DNA from: JAFDWI01 sp964595905
GTDB lineage: Bacteria; Actinomycetota; Acidimicrobiia; Acidimicrobiales; Iamiaceae
Direction: 5' to 3'
Assembly (NCBI GenBank): GCA_964595905.1
Contig: CAZQSU010000030.1
Span: 1-30,946, forward strand
Length of the DNA stretch: 30,946 bases
The position numbers and the translations under genes were made by a program. The notes under the pieces were generated by a model. That model saw only the letters and a program-made list of their open reading frames with translations, was not told the DNA's origin and made no database searches. Positions 14,095-21,377 of this stretch are shown here, piece after piece (position 1 is the first letter of the stretch; every line of letters begins with the position of its first letter).

Positions 14095-14120
14095 ACCTCG
14101 TCCCGGCCGATCGTGGCCGA

Positions 14121-15008
14121 TCAGTCGGCCAGCGCGCTGATCGCCCGTTCGACCACCACGGTCGCGGCCATCCGGAGCGCGTCGATCCCGGAATCGTCGT
14201 CGGCTTCTCCGGTGCCGGTGGCGCACGCGACGAACGCGTCACCGTCGAAGCGGGTGTGGGTGGGGAAGACGGCCCGGGCCAACCCGTCGTGCGCGGACTC
14301 CGCGAGCAGTCGGCACGCCACCTTGTCGAGGCGCGCCGAGGTCGCGACCACGCCGATCGTGGTGTTCTCGCCTCGGCCGGTCCGCCCCAGCACCCCCTGC
14401 ACCGAACCGTCGTCTTCGAGGGTCGCCGCGTGGCCCACCGAGCCGACGGCGTTCACGGCGACCAGACACGCGACCGTCATCTGGCCGACCCGCGTCGAGG
14501 CGGCGACCAGCCCGCCCGGTTCGGCACGCTCGGGGCCAAACCACTTCGCGGTCGTGCAACCCGTCCCGGCACCGACGAGGCCGACCTCGTGGGCGTCGGT
14601 GGTCGCCGATTCGGCAGCGGCCCGACCGGCGTCGGCGTCGGGTCGGACCGACGCGTCGCCGACGGCCAGGTCGTACAGGCCCATCGTCGGCACGATCGGC
14701 ACCCGACCCGCCGGGGTGACGTACCCGCGACCCGCCTCCTCGAGGAACCGCATCACGCCGTCGGCGGCGGCCAAGCCGAACGCCGAGCCGCCCGTGAGCA
14801 CGACGGCGTCGATCGACGCGACGTTTCGGTTGGGCTCCAGGAGGGCGAGTTCACGACTCGCCGGCCCCCCGCCGCGGATCTCGCCCGCCGCGACCGTGCC
14901 CGCGGGCACGATCACCACGGTGCAGCCGGTGCGCGCGACCGGGTCGGTCCAATGGCCGACCGCCACCCCGGGCACGTCGGTCAGCAGGCCGGGGTCTTCG
15001 GGGTCCAC
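14121..15008 (-). CDS. P1-family peptidase (DmpA/NylC-like)
   Basis: 295 residues. DVPGVAVGHWTD, GCTVVIVPAG, LTGGSAFGLAAADGVMRFLEE, VGAGTGCTTAKWFG and VACLVAVNAVGSV are the landmark blocks of the P1 (DmpA/endo-type 6-aminohexanoate oligomer hydrolase) family, whose members self-cleave before a Ser/Thr nucleophile. In relatives I recall the nucleophile follows GGLG; here the block reads GGLVAAS, so the expected residue may be missing or shifted. The GTG start is supported by TACGCT 7 nt upstream and by the short N-terminus usual for the family. An ATG further upstream would overlap the divergent gene. The substrate is unknown. Confidence 0.85.
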   Translation of the reverse strand: MDPEDPGLLTDVPGVAVGHWTDPVARTGCTVVIVPAGTVAAGEIRGGGPASRELALLEPNRNVASIDAVVLTGGSAFGLAAADGVMRFLEEAGRGYVTPAGRVPIVPTMGLYDLAVGDASVRPDADAGRAAAESATTDAHEVGLVGAGTGCTTAKWFGPERAEPGGLVAASTRVGQMTVACLVAVNAVGSVGHAATLEDDGSVQGVLGRTGRGENTTIGVVATSARLDKVACRLLAESAHDGLARAVFPTHTRFDGDAFVACATGTGEADDDSGIDALRMAATVVVERAISALAD

Positions 15009-15015
15009 GCCGCGG

Positions 15016-15021
15016 AGCGTA
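15016..15021 (-). promoter_or_regulatory. -10 box TACGCT, leaderless-type promoter
   Basis: On the minus strand TACGCT lies 7 nt before the GTG of the P1 peptidase. Together with the divergent TAGGGT at 15039-15044 it makes a very tight back-to-back promoter pair with 17 nt between boxes. Confidence 0.5.
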
Positions 15022-15038
15022 GTGCGCACCTGAAGAGG

Positions 15039-15044
15039 TAGGGT
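15039..15044 (+). promoter_or_regulatory. -10 box TAGGGT, leaderless-type promoter
   Basis: TAGGGT lies 7 nt before the ATG of the TIGR03086-type gene. The purine run AGAGGTAGGG overlaps the box and could alternatively act as a Shine-Dalgarno sequence. Confidence 0.5.
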
Positions 15045-15051
15045 CGCCGAC

Positions 15052-15594
15052 ATGGACGCACTCGACCGGTACACCCGCGCTTCGGAAGGTTTCGAGACCC
15101 GCCTGCGGGGTGTGCAGGCCGACCAGTGGACCGCTTCGACTCCCTGTGAGGAGTGGGACGTCCGGGCCCTGGTCACGCACCTGATCGGCAGCCACCACCT
15201 GATGCTGTCGACGCTCGGACAGTCTCACGACACGCCGGGAGCCGATGACGAGCTGTTGGCGATCTGGTCGACGAGCAGAGCCGCCGTCCTCGGCGCGCTC
15301 GGCGACGAAGCCACCGCCTCGCAGACCGTGGCGAGCCCGTTCGGTGAGATGCCCTTCGCCGATCTCGCCGGCGGACTGCTGGTCGGCGACACGTTGTTCC
15401 ACACCTGGGACCTGGCCCGTGCCACCGGCCAGGACGAGACGCTCGACGCCGAGTTGTGCGCGACCCAGCTCGAGATGATGTTGCCGCTCGACGAGTTGAT
15501 CCGGATGCCCGGCTTCTTCGGCCCGAAGCTCGACGCTCCCGACGACGCGACGATCCAGACGAAACTGTTGCACTTCGGCGGTCGCCGACCCTGA
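15052..15594 (+). CDS. TIGR03086-type (DinB/mycothiol-S-transferase-like) metal-binding protein
   Basis: 180 residues. The family pattern is clear: WTASTPCEEWDVRALVTHLIG near the N-terminus (WTASTPCEEWDV and RALVTHLIG) and LFHTWDLARATGQ in the C-terminal half. The His residues at these positions are the likely metal ligands in the four-helix DinB/MDMPI fold. Actinobacterial members are linked to mycothiol-dependent reactions, but most have no assigned substrate. It is followed 17 nt later by the FAD dehydrogenase gene, so the two are probably co-transcribed; a functional link is inference. Confidence 0.85.
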   Translation: MDALDRYTRASEGFETRLRGVQADQWTASTPCEEWDVRALVTHLIGSHHLMLSTLGQSHDTPGADDELLAIWSTSRAAVLGALGDEATASQTVASPFGEMPFADLAGGLLVGDTLFHTWDLARATGQDETLDAELCATQLEMMLPLDELIRMPGFFGPKLDAPDDATIQTKLLHFGGRRP

Positions 15595-15611
15595 AGGCGC
15601 GGTTGTCGCCG

Positions 15612-16988
15612 ATGACGGTCCGCGACGACCGGTTCGTCGACGCCCTACGCACCATCACCGGCCCGGCCGGCGTCGTCGACGATCCGGACCTCACGACCCG
15701 GTACCGCTGGGACTGGACCGGGCGTTTCGGCACCGACGACCCCGTCACCGTGGCACGGCCGGGCACCACCGACGAGGTCGCCGCGATCGTGCGGCTCTGC
15801 GTCGAACACGAGGTCGCGGTCGTCCCCCAGGGCGGCAACACCGGCCTGGTCGGCGGGTCGGTGCCGTTGGCGGGCGAGCTCGTGGTGTCGACCGAACGGC
15901 TACGCGGGGTCGCAGCCGTCGACGCGACGGCCGGGCTGTTGACGGCGCGGGCCGGTACGCCGCTGGCTGCGGTGCAGCACGCCGCGGCCGACCACGGGTG
16001 GCGGTACGGCGTCGACATCGCCAGTCGCGACTCGGCCACGATCGGGGGCACGGTCGCCACCAACGCCGGCGGGCTGCACGTGCTCCGCTACGGCGCCACC
16101 CGGGCGCAGCTGACCGGCGTCGCGTTCGTCGACGGCACCGGGGCGCGCCACGAGCTGGGCGGCACGAACCTCCGCGACAACACCGGTTACGACCTGCCCG
16201 GTCTGCTGTGTGGCAGCGAGGGCACGCTCGGAATCATCACCGACGTGCGGGTCCGACTCGTCGCCGACCTGGGTTTCCGGACCACGGCGCTGCTGCGGTT
16301 CGCCGAGGTCGACGATGCGGCGGTCGCGGTCGAGGCGATCCGAGGTGCCCTGCCGTCGATCGAGTCCGCCGAGTTCTTCTTCGCGCCGGGCCTGGAGTTG
16401 GTGTGTGCGGCCTTTTCGTATCCGCCGCCCTTCGCCGAGACCACCGGCGGGTACGTGCTCGTCGAGGTCGCCGACACCGAGGACCGGACCGGCGCCCTTG
16501 CCACCGCGGTCGACGGCCTGTCGGGGGTCTCGGACGTGGCCGTGGCCGACGACGCGGGCGGGCGCGCCCGACTGTGGCGCTACCGCGAACGGCACACCGA
16601 GGCGATCGCCACCGTCGGGGTGCCCCACAAACTCGACGTCGCCGTGCCCCCGGGCACACTCGCCGACTTCGTCGGCCGTGTCGCCGACGTCGTCGCGTCG
16701 GTCGACCCCGACGCCCGAGTGTGGCTGTTCGGCCACGGCGGCGAGGCGAGTGTGCACGTCAACGTCACCGGCCCGGCCGCCGACGACGAGACGACCGACG
16801 ACGCCGTCCTCGACCTGGTGGTGGCGATGGGCGGGTCGATCAGCGCCGAACACGGCATCGGCACCGCGAAACGGACCCGCCTCGACCAACTCCGTGACCG
16901 GGCCGACCGGGACCTTCGCAACCGACTGCGGGACGCGTTCGATCCGCACCGCATCATGAACCCGGGGGTCCTCACCGGGTCCGGCTGA
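15612..16988 (+). CDS. FAD-linked 2-hydroxyacid dehydrogenase (GlcD/D-2-hydroxyglutarate type)
   Basis: 458 residues. The FAD_binding_4 domain shows VVPQGGNTGLVGGSVP, GGTVATNAGGLHVLRYG and NTGYDLPGLLCGSEGTLG. The FAD-oxidase C-terminal domain shows HGGEASVHVNVTG, GGSISAEHGIGTAKR and the ending DPHRIMNPGVL. The family oxidises D-2-hydroxyacids such as D-lactate, glycolate or D-2-hydroxyglutarate, passing electrons to a quinone or flavoprotein. No GlcE or iron-sulfur GlcF partner is adjacent, which favours a single-subunit D-lactate or D-2-hydroxyglutarate dehydrogenase. The start ATG is taken close to the conserved N-terminus; a TTG 9 nt upstream is possible. Its 3' end overlaps the convergent DUF4012 gene by 17 nt. 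Confidence 0.92.
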   Translation: MTVRDDRFVDALRTITGPAGVVDDPDLTTRYRWDWTGRFGTDDPVTVARPGTTDEVAAIVRLCVEHEVAVVPQGGNTGLVGGSVPLAGELVVSTERLRGVAAVDATAGLLTARAGTPLAAVQHAAADHGWRYGVDIASRDSATIGGTVATNAGGLHVLRYGATRAQLTGVAFVDGTGARHELGGTNLRDNTGYDLPGLLCGSEGTLGIITDVRVRLVADLGFRTTALLRFAEVDDAAVAVEAIRGALPSIESAEFFFAPGLELVCAAFSYPPPFAETTGGYVLVEVADTEDRTGALATAVDGLSGVSDVAVADDAGGRARLWRYRERHTEAIATVGVPHKLDVAVPPGTLADFVGRVADVVASVDPDARVWLFGHGGEASVHVNVTGPAADDETTDDAVLDLVVAMGGSISAEHGIGTAKRTRLDQLRDRADRDLRNRLRDAFDPHRIMNPGVLTGSG

Positions 16989-19314
16989 CCGTCGCCGCGA
17001 CCGAGAGGTGCTCGACCTCGTCGTCGTCGAGGGTCCGCGTGGTCACGAGATCCGGTACGACCTCGCCCGATGCGTCGGTCGGTTCCACCACGACGGTGGT
17101 GTGGCGGGGCCGGGCGCTCGGCTGTGGCGCGACCGTGAGGTGGTACCGATCGCCGGGCCGCAGGGTGCCCGTGAGGTCGATGCGGACCGTGACCCGACCT
17201 CCCGGGCCGACGGTGATGCTCTGGGAACCGACCCATGCGCCGAGCTCGCGCTGCACCTCGACGCCGGACTCCACCCCGTCGATCGCCAGGGCGGTGGGTC
17301 GCAGCGCCGAATACACACTCACCGCCAGGGTGTCGGACCCGAACGGTCGCCCGTCGGTCTTGCCGGTGCGGGTGTCCTGGTTACCCAGGACGTACGACGG
17401 TTCACCCGACGACGGTGCGTGGTTCACGAACGTGACGCGGGCGGTGGCGCGCGTCGCTCCGGTGCGGGGGTCGTAACGGACCGTGTACCGGGTCGTCTGG
17501 TCGATGAAGTAGTCGGCCTTGTTCGTCGAGGCGTTGCTGATCCGGACCGACAGCAGGTCGTGGCCGTCCGGGCGGGGGAACGCCCCGGTCATCCCCATCG
17601 AGGTGAAGTACGAATCGGTCTCGGCGTCGGCCGCCCAGAACAGCAGGCGACCCTGGCGGATCATCGGAGACAGGACCTCGGTGACCCGGCGGATCGGCGG
17701 AAGTTCGCCGTGGGTGAGCGCCTCGAACGTCGCCTCCGCCGTTTCCGAGAGCACGTCGATGCGCCGCTCCGTGCGGCCGGGATACCTCAGGTACTGGTCG
17801 TGCATGAGGTAATCGGCGGCGTTCTTCGCATGGATCCGATACCACGACCCCTCCGGCAGGACCGGGCCCGTCAACTCCAGCAGCGCGCCGAGCGCGATCG
17901 GATCGACGTACAACACCCCGTCGACCCGGGTGTGCATGGTCTGGCGGTAGAGCTCCGTGCTCACACGGGCAACGGTGGGGAAATCGGGCGAGGCGGAGAC
18001 GTTCTGGATGAAGCGTTGTGGCTGGAGACGGGAGTACCGGGCCAGGTAGTCACTCGGTGCGGTGATCGTGCGGGTCTCCCAGTCGGTCGCGTCGTTGAGA
18101 TCATCGATGTGGCCGTGCCGGGTCAGCCGCACGTGCCCGTTGTCGGCCTCGAGTTCGGCCCACGCTCCGATGAACCCGCCGAGGCCCCGTGACTCCGCCG
18201 GGTTCGCGAACAACACGAGATAGCGCTTCGGCCCCCGGGCGCCGAGCAGCGACGGCACCACGTCGAGGGCCCGGACGGCCTGCTCGGCCTTCGGCAACGA
18301 GTCGGTGAGCTCGGCCCGGTAGTCGACGATCCGGTGACGGACCGGGCCGACGAGCCACGGCGAGGAGGCCGCGTCGATGCGTGCGAGGGTCCGACGGGTC
18401 GAGGCGATCGTCGCGGACAAGCGGACACGCATCGCCTCGAGCCGTCCGAGGTCGACCGTGCCGTCATCGGCGCGCAGATCACCGTAGGGAGCCGCTGCCA
18501 CCGCGCGGAACGCGTTCTCGGCGAGCTCCCCGCCCGAACGCGACGCCGTCGTCACCAGCCGGGCGTGCTGCGACAGGATCGGCACCGCGGCAGCCAGCCT
18601 GCCTGCGGGTGAGCGTTGCAGCTCGTGGGCCCGTTCGAAGGCCGATTCCGCCGCGAGAAAATGCAACGCCGCCAGGTACTGGGAACCGGCCTCGGCCTTC
18701 GCCATCCCGCCCTGGGAATGCGCGAGTGCCTCGTTCATCGGCGCCTGCGACCGCCAGATCGTGAAGCCGAACCCTGCGACGGCGACCAGCGTGACCGCGA
18801 CGAGCGCGCCCGAGATCCGGCGGATCCGCCGCCGGGACATCTCGGGCGCAGCCCGGTAGCCCGACACCACCACGACGGCGACCACCACCGCGGTGACCAG
18901 CGCCGTGAACCCGAACCGTCCGATCGCCGCCGCTCGGAGCAGCACCTGGCCGCCGAGCAGACCGACGAGCGCGCCGAGCAGGCGCTCGTGACGTCTCGGC
19001 AGCCGATCGGCGCCGACCACGAGCGCCAGGGCGACGAGCGCGACCGCGGCCCCCCACAGGGTGCCGGCGAAGACCAGGGCCCCTCCGGCGACGACGAACC
19101 GGGTCCAGCGTCGGCTCCGTGCCGTGAACCACACGAAGACACCGCCCAGCACGGCGCGTTCGCACACGTCGAACACGACGACACCGGTCGGTCTGCACGG
19201 GGCGAACCCCGCGCCGACCACGCCGAGGACGACGAGCACCCACACCACTCCCGCGGCGCCCTTCGCATCGGGCGTCCGGCTGCTGAGCGGCACGCCTGGT
19301 CTGTGACGAAACAT
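16972..19314 (-). CDS. DUF4012-domain membrane protein
   Basis: 780 residues. The first 190 residues contain about five or six hydrophobic segments (for example GVVWVLVVLGVVGAGF, ALVTAVVVAVVVVSG). A helical stretch (190-350) precedes the DUF4012 domain, which opens with GPKRYLVLFANPAESRGLGGFIGAWAEL (GPKRYLVLFANPAESRG, GGFIGAWAEL) and extends to about 620. The C-terminal 160 residues look like a beta-sandwich (RATARVTFVNHAPSSGEPSYV). DUF4012 proteins of actinobacteria are often near cell-envelope polysaccharide genes; the biochemical role is unknown. The N-terminal hydrophobic block is longer than the single helix common in this family. It is divergent from the LPATG surface protein, and both belong to the cell envelope. 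Confidence 0.88.
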   Translation of the reverse strand: MFRHRPGVPLSSRTPDAKGAAGVVWVLVVLGVVGAGFAPCRPTGVVVFDVCERAVLGGVFVWFTARSRRWTRFVVAGGALVFAGTLWGAAVALVALALVVGADRLPRRHERLLGALVGLLGGQVLLRAAAIGRFGFTALVTAVVVAVVVVSGYRAAPEMSRRRIRRISGALVAVTLVAVAGFGFTIWRSQAPMNEALAHSQGGMAKAEAGSQYLAALHFLAAESAFERAHELQRSPAGRLAAAVPILSQHARLVTTASRSGGELAENAFRAVAAAPYGDLRADDGTVDLGRLEAMRVRLSATIASTRRTLARIDAASSPWLVGPVRHRIVDYRAELTDSLPKAEQAVRALDVVPSLLGARGPKRYLVLFANPAESRGLGGFIGAWAELEADNGHVRLTRHGHIDDLNDATDWETRTITAPSDYLARYSRLQPQRFIQNVSASPDFPTVARVSTELYRQTMHTRVDGVLYVDPIALGALLELTGPVLPEGSWYRIHAKNAADYLMHDQYLRYPGRTERRIDVLSETAEATFEALTHGELPPIRRVTEVLSPMIRQGRLLFWAADAETDSYFTSMGMTGAFPRPDGHDLLSVRISNASTNKADYFIDQTTRYTVRYDPRTGATRATARVTFVNHAPSSGEPSYVLGNQDTRTGKTDGRPFGSDTLAVSVYSALRPTALAIDGVESGVEVQRELGAWVGSQSITVGPGGRVTVRIDLTGTLRPGDRYHLTVAPQPSARPRHTTVVVEPTDASGEVVPDLVTTRTLDDDEVEHLSVAATVSRTR

Positions 19315-19321
19315 CGATCTG

Positions 19322-19352
19322 TTGACACCCGGTGCCGGAATTGATCTAGGGT
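19322..19352 (+). promoter_or_regulatory. Promoter of the LPATG surface protein gene
   Basis: TTGACA (19322-19327) and TAGGGT (19347-19352) are separated by 19 nt, slightly longer than ideal. The implied leader is about 70 nt and carries GGAGG 10 nt before the ATG. This is one of few genes here with a classical leadered arrangement. Confidence 0.55.
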
Positions 19353-19430
19353 AACTCGTCCGGTGGCCAATCGGTCACAGGGTCGGTCGAGCGAGGTGGC
19401 CTGACGGTCACCGACGGAGGACGGGGTTAC

Positions 19431-20036
19431 ATGAAGAGCACGAGGCGTCGCACTCCCGCGGTGTTGATCGTCGCCATCCTGGCGCTGGCGAGCGGTCTGT
19501 TCGCGATCACGTCATCGTCGGCCGGCGCGGCGGAGGCCTGCGTGGTCGGACCCGACGACTACGGCCCGGCGTTGACGCTCGCCACGAGTGCCACCACTGC
19601 CGACAACGGCACGTCGGTCGACATCATCGGTTCGGGCTTCCCGGCCGACTGTGAGGTCACCCTCGCCGTCGAGGGAACGACCATTGGTACCGTGACCACG
19701 AACGGCTCGGGTGAGTTCACCTACACCTGGGACATTCCGGCCGACGCCGCGGCAGGGATCGTGACCATCACGGCATCGGCCGCCGGGCAGGTGCTCGCGA
19801 CCACCACACTCGAGATCGTCGACGCCCAGCCGGCCCCGTCGACGACGACGCCGAGCTCGGCCACGACCGTCGCTCCCGGCGGTGGCGCGGGCGGCACGTC
19901 CACTTCGGGGGGCAGCACGCTTCCCGCAACCGGTGCGCAGATCGGCATCCTGGTCGTCGGTGGTCTGGTGATGCTCGCCGCCGGATTCGCACTGTTGCTG
20001 TGGAACCGCGGCCGTCGGGTCTCGACTCAGCCCTGA
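19431..20036 (+). CDS. LPATG cell-wall-anchored surface protein
   Basis: 201 residues. A Sec signal peptide (MKSTRRRTPAVLIVAILALASG, read as MKSTRRRTP and AVLIVAILALASG) ends near SSAGAAEA. A single Ig-like/bacterial immunoglobulin fold follows (ADNGTSVDIIGSGFPADCEV, GEFTYTWDIPADAAAGIVTIT), with one Cys pair (C in AEACVVG and PADCEV). A Ser/Thr/Gly-rich stalk then leads to LPATG, a hydrophobic helix and the basic tail RGRRVSTQP, the complete sortase sorting signal. It would be covalently attached to peptidoglycan. No sortase gene is in the window. The function may be adhesion or structure; it is not known. Confidence 0.88.
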   Translation: MKSTRRRTPAVLIVAILALASGLFAITSSSAGAAEACVVGPDDYGPALTLATSATTADNGTSVDIIGSGFPADCEVTLAVEGTTIGTVTTNGSGEFTYTWDIPADAAAGIVTITASAAGQVLATTTLEIVDAQPAPSTTTPSSATTVAPGGGAGGTSTSGGSTLPATGAQIGILVVGGLVMLAAGFALLLWNRGRRVSTQP

Positions 20037-20074
20037 TCGTCGGCGGCCCCGCCGCGACCAACCGGAGATCCACG

Positions 20075-20102
20075 TCGGGACCCCTCCTCCGAGGGGTCCC
20101 GA
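20075..20102 (+). terminator. Strong hairpin between LPATG and tauE genes
   Basis: TCGGGACCCCT and AGGGGTCCCGA form a perfect 11-bp stem with the 6-nt loop CCTCCG, 38 nt after the LPATG protein stop. There is no U-tract, as is common in high-GC actinobacteria. Confidence 0.75.
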
Positions 20103-20114
20103 GCGCGTGCGGCC

Positions 20115-20120
20115 TACGAT
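20115..20120 (+). promoter_or_regulatory. -10 box TACGAT, leaderless-type promoter
   Basis: TACGAT lies 6 nt before the GTG of the TauE/SafE gene and 12 nt after the terminator hairpin. Confidence 0.5.
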
Positions 20121-20126
20121 CGCCGG

Positions 20127-21008
20127 GTGGACCTGAGCCTCGTCACCGTCGGCGCTCTGGTCGTGCTGGGCATCGCCGCCGGCTGGCTGGGCGCGATCAT
20201 CGGCATCGGCGGCGGCATCGTCATCGTGCCCGTGTTGGTGCTCGCGTTCGGTTTCGACATCCGCATCGCGGTCGCGACCTCGCTGGTGGCGGTCGTCGCG
20301 ACCTCCACCGCCGCGGGCAGCGCGTACGTCGGCAGAGGTACCGCGAACATGCGTCTGGGCATGACCCTCGAGGTCGCGACCACCATCGGTGGGATCGTCG
20401 GCGGGCTCGTCGCCGTGTTGATCGCGCCGTCGGTGCTCTCGGGCCTGTTCGCCGCGCTGATGGTCCTCACCGCGGTGCTGGTCGCCCGTCGAGGTGACGC
20501 CGCGGAAGCCTCCGACGAGCCGGTGCCCGCCTCGGAGGATCGAGAGGCCGTCGTCGGCTGGGAGGAACCCGGCGCACTCGCCGGAGCCTTCTACGACGAC
20601 CGCGCCGGTCGACTCGTGCCCTACCGGGCCGACCGGGTGGCGGTCGGCGGCGCGATCTCACTGTTGGCCGGGACGGTGTCGGGCATGCTGGGCGTGGGCG
20701 GCGGATTCATCAAGGTCCCGGCGATGACCGAGGGCATGCGGGTGCCGATCAAGGTGGCGGCGGCGACCTCGAACTTCATGATCGGCGTGACCGCCATCGC
20801 CAGCCTCTTCGTGTACTTCGCCCGCGGGTACGTCCACCCCTACACCGTCGTGCCGGTCGCGCTCGGCGTCGTCGCCGGCGCGACCCTCGGCGCGGCGACC
20901 TCGTCGAAGGTGCATCCGTCATTGCTGCGCAAGATCCTGGTGGTCGTGCTGGTGTTCGTCGCCGTGCAGATGGCGCTGAGTGCGATCGGAGTCGACGTTG
21001 GCCGTTGA
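20127..21008 (+). CDS. TauE/SafE-family sulfite/anion exporter
   Basis: 293 residues with about eight membrane segments in two repeats. Each repeat carries the family's Gly-rich signature: GAIIGIGGGIVIVPVL in the first and GMLGVGGGFIKVPAM in the second. A hydrophilic loop of about 50 residues (RRGDAAEASDEPVPAS to RADRVAVGG) joins the halves on the cytoplasmic side. Family members export sulfite, sulfonates or related organic anions; the substrate cannot be told. GTG start with a TACGAT box 6 nt upstream. The downstream DUF1634 gene overlaps it, a pairing seen often for this family. Confidence 0.92.
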   Translation: MDLSLVTVGALVVLGIAAGWLGAIIGIGGGIVIVPVLVLAFGFDIRIAVATSLVAVVATSTAAGSAYVGRGTANMRLGMTLEVATTIGGIVGGLVAVLIAPSVLSGLFAALMVLTAVLVARRGDAAEASDEPVPASEDREAVVGWEEPGALAGAFYDDRAGRLVPYRADRVAVGGAISLLAGTVSGMLGVGGGFIKVPAMTEGMRVPIKVAAATSNFMIGVTAIASLFVYFARGYVHPYTVVPVALGVVAGATLGAATSSKVHPSLLRKILVVVLVFVAVQMALSAIGVDVGR

Positions 21009-21366
21009 CCGGCCGAGCATCGACGCCGCCACCGCGGACGAGGTGCACCGGGTGCAACGCATCGTCCAGGTGCTGTTGCGAGCCGGACTCGTGGTGGCGG
21101 TCGTGCTCATGGCCGTCGGTCTGGCGATGAAGATCGCTTCGGGGTCGCATCACTCCGGCGAGGTGAAGCTGTTCTCACTGGGCGATGCCGGGTCGTCGGC
21201 CGATCTGCTCATGGCGCTCGGAGTGCTGACGCTGGCGCTCACTCCGGCGTTCCGGGTGATCGCCCTGGTGGTGCTGTGGGCGCGCGAGCGCGACTGGCGT
21301 TTCGTCGGGGTGGCCCTGGCCGTGATCGTCACCTTGAGCGTCGCCGTGCTCGTCGGTCACGGCTGA
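20980..21366 (+). CDS. DUF1634-family membrane protein, TauE partner
   Basis: Up to 128 residues with three membrane segments (VLLRAGLVVAVVLMAVGLAM, LMALGVLTLALTPAFRVIAL, GVALAVIVTLSVAVLVG). LTPAFRVIALVVLWARERDWRFV matches the conserved late region of DUF1634 (PF07843). The start is uncertain: the GTG used here lies inside tauE and would overlap it by 29 nt; a TTG at 20998 would shorten the protein by six residues and overlap by 11 nt. Co-translation with tauE suggests it is an accessory subunit of the exporter. It ends 11 nt from the convergent substrate-binding protein gene. Confidence 0.85.
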   Translation: MRSESTLAVDRPSIDAATADEVHRVQRIVQVLLRAGLVVAVVLMAVGLAMKIASGSHHSGEVKLFSLGDAGSSADLLMALGVLTLALTPAFRVIALVVLWARERDWRFVGVALAVIVTLSVAVLVGHG

Positions 21367-21377
21367 GGATCAGTCGC

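Noticed and set aside
14095..14120. Direct repeat GGCCGATC between znuB and the P1 peptidase gene, considered as a terminator.
   Set aside because: Any stem is short and partly inside the peptidase coding sequence; evidence is too weak to list it.
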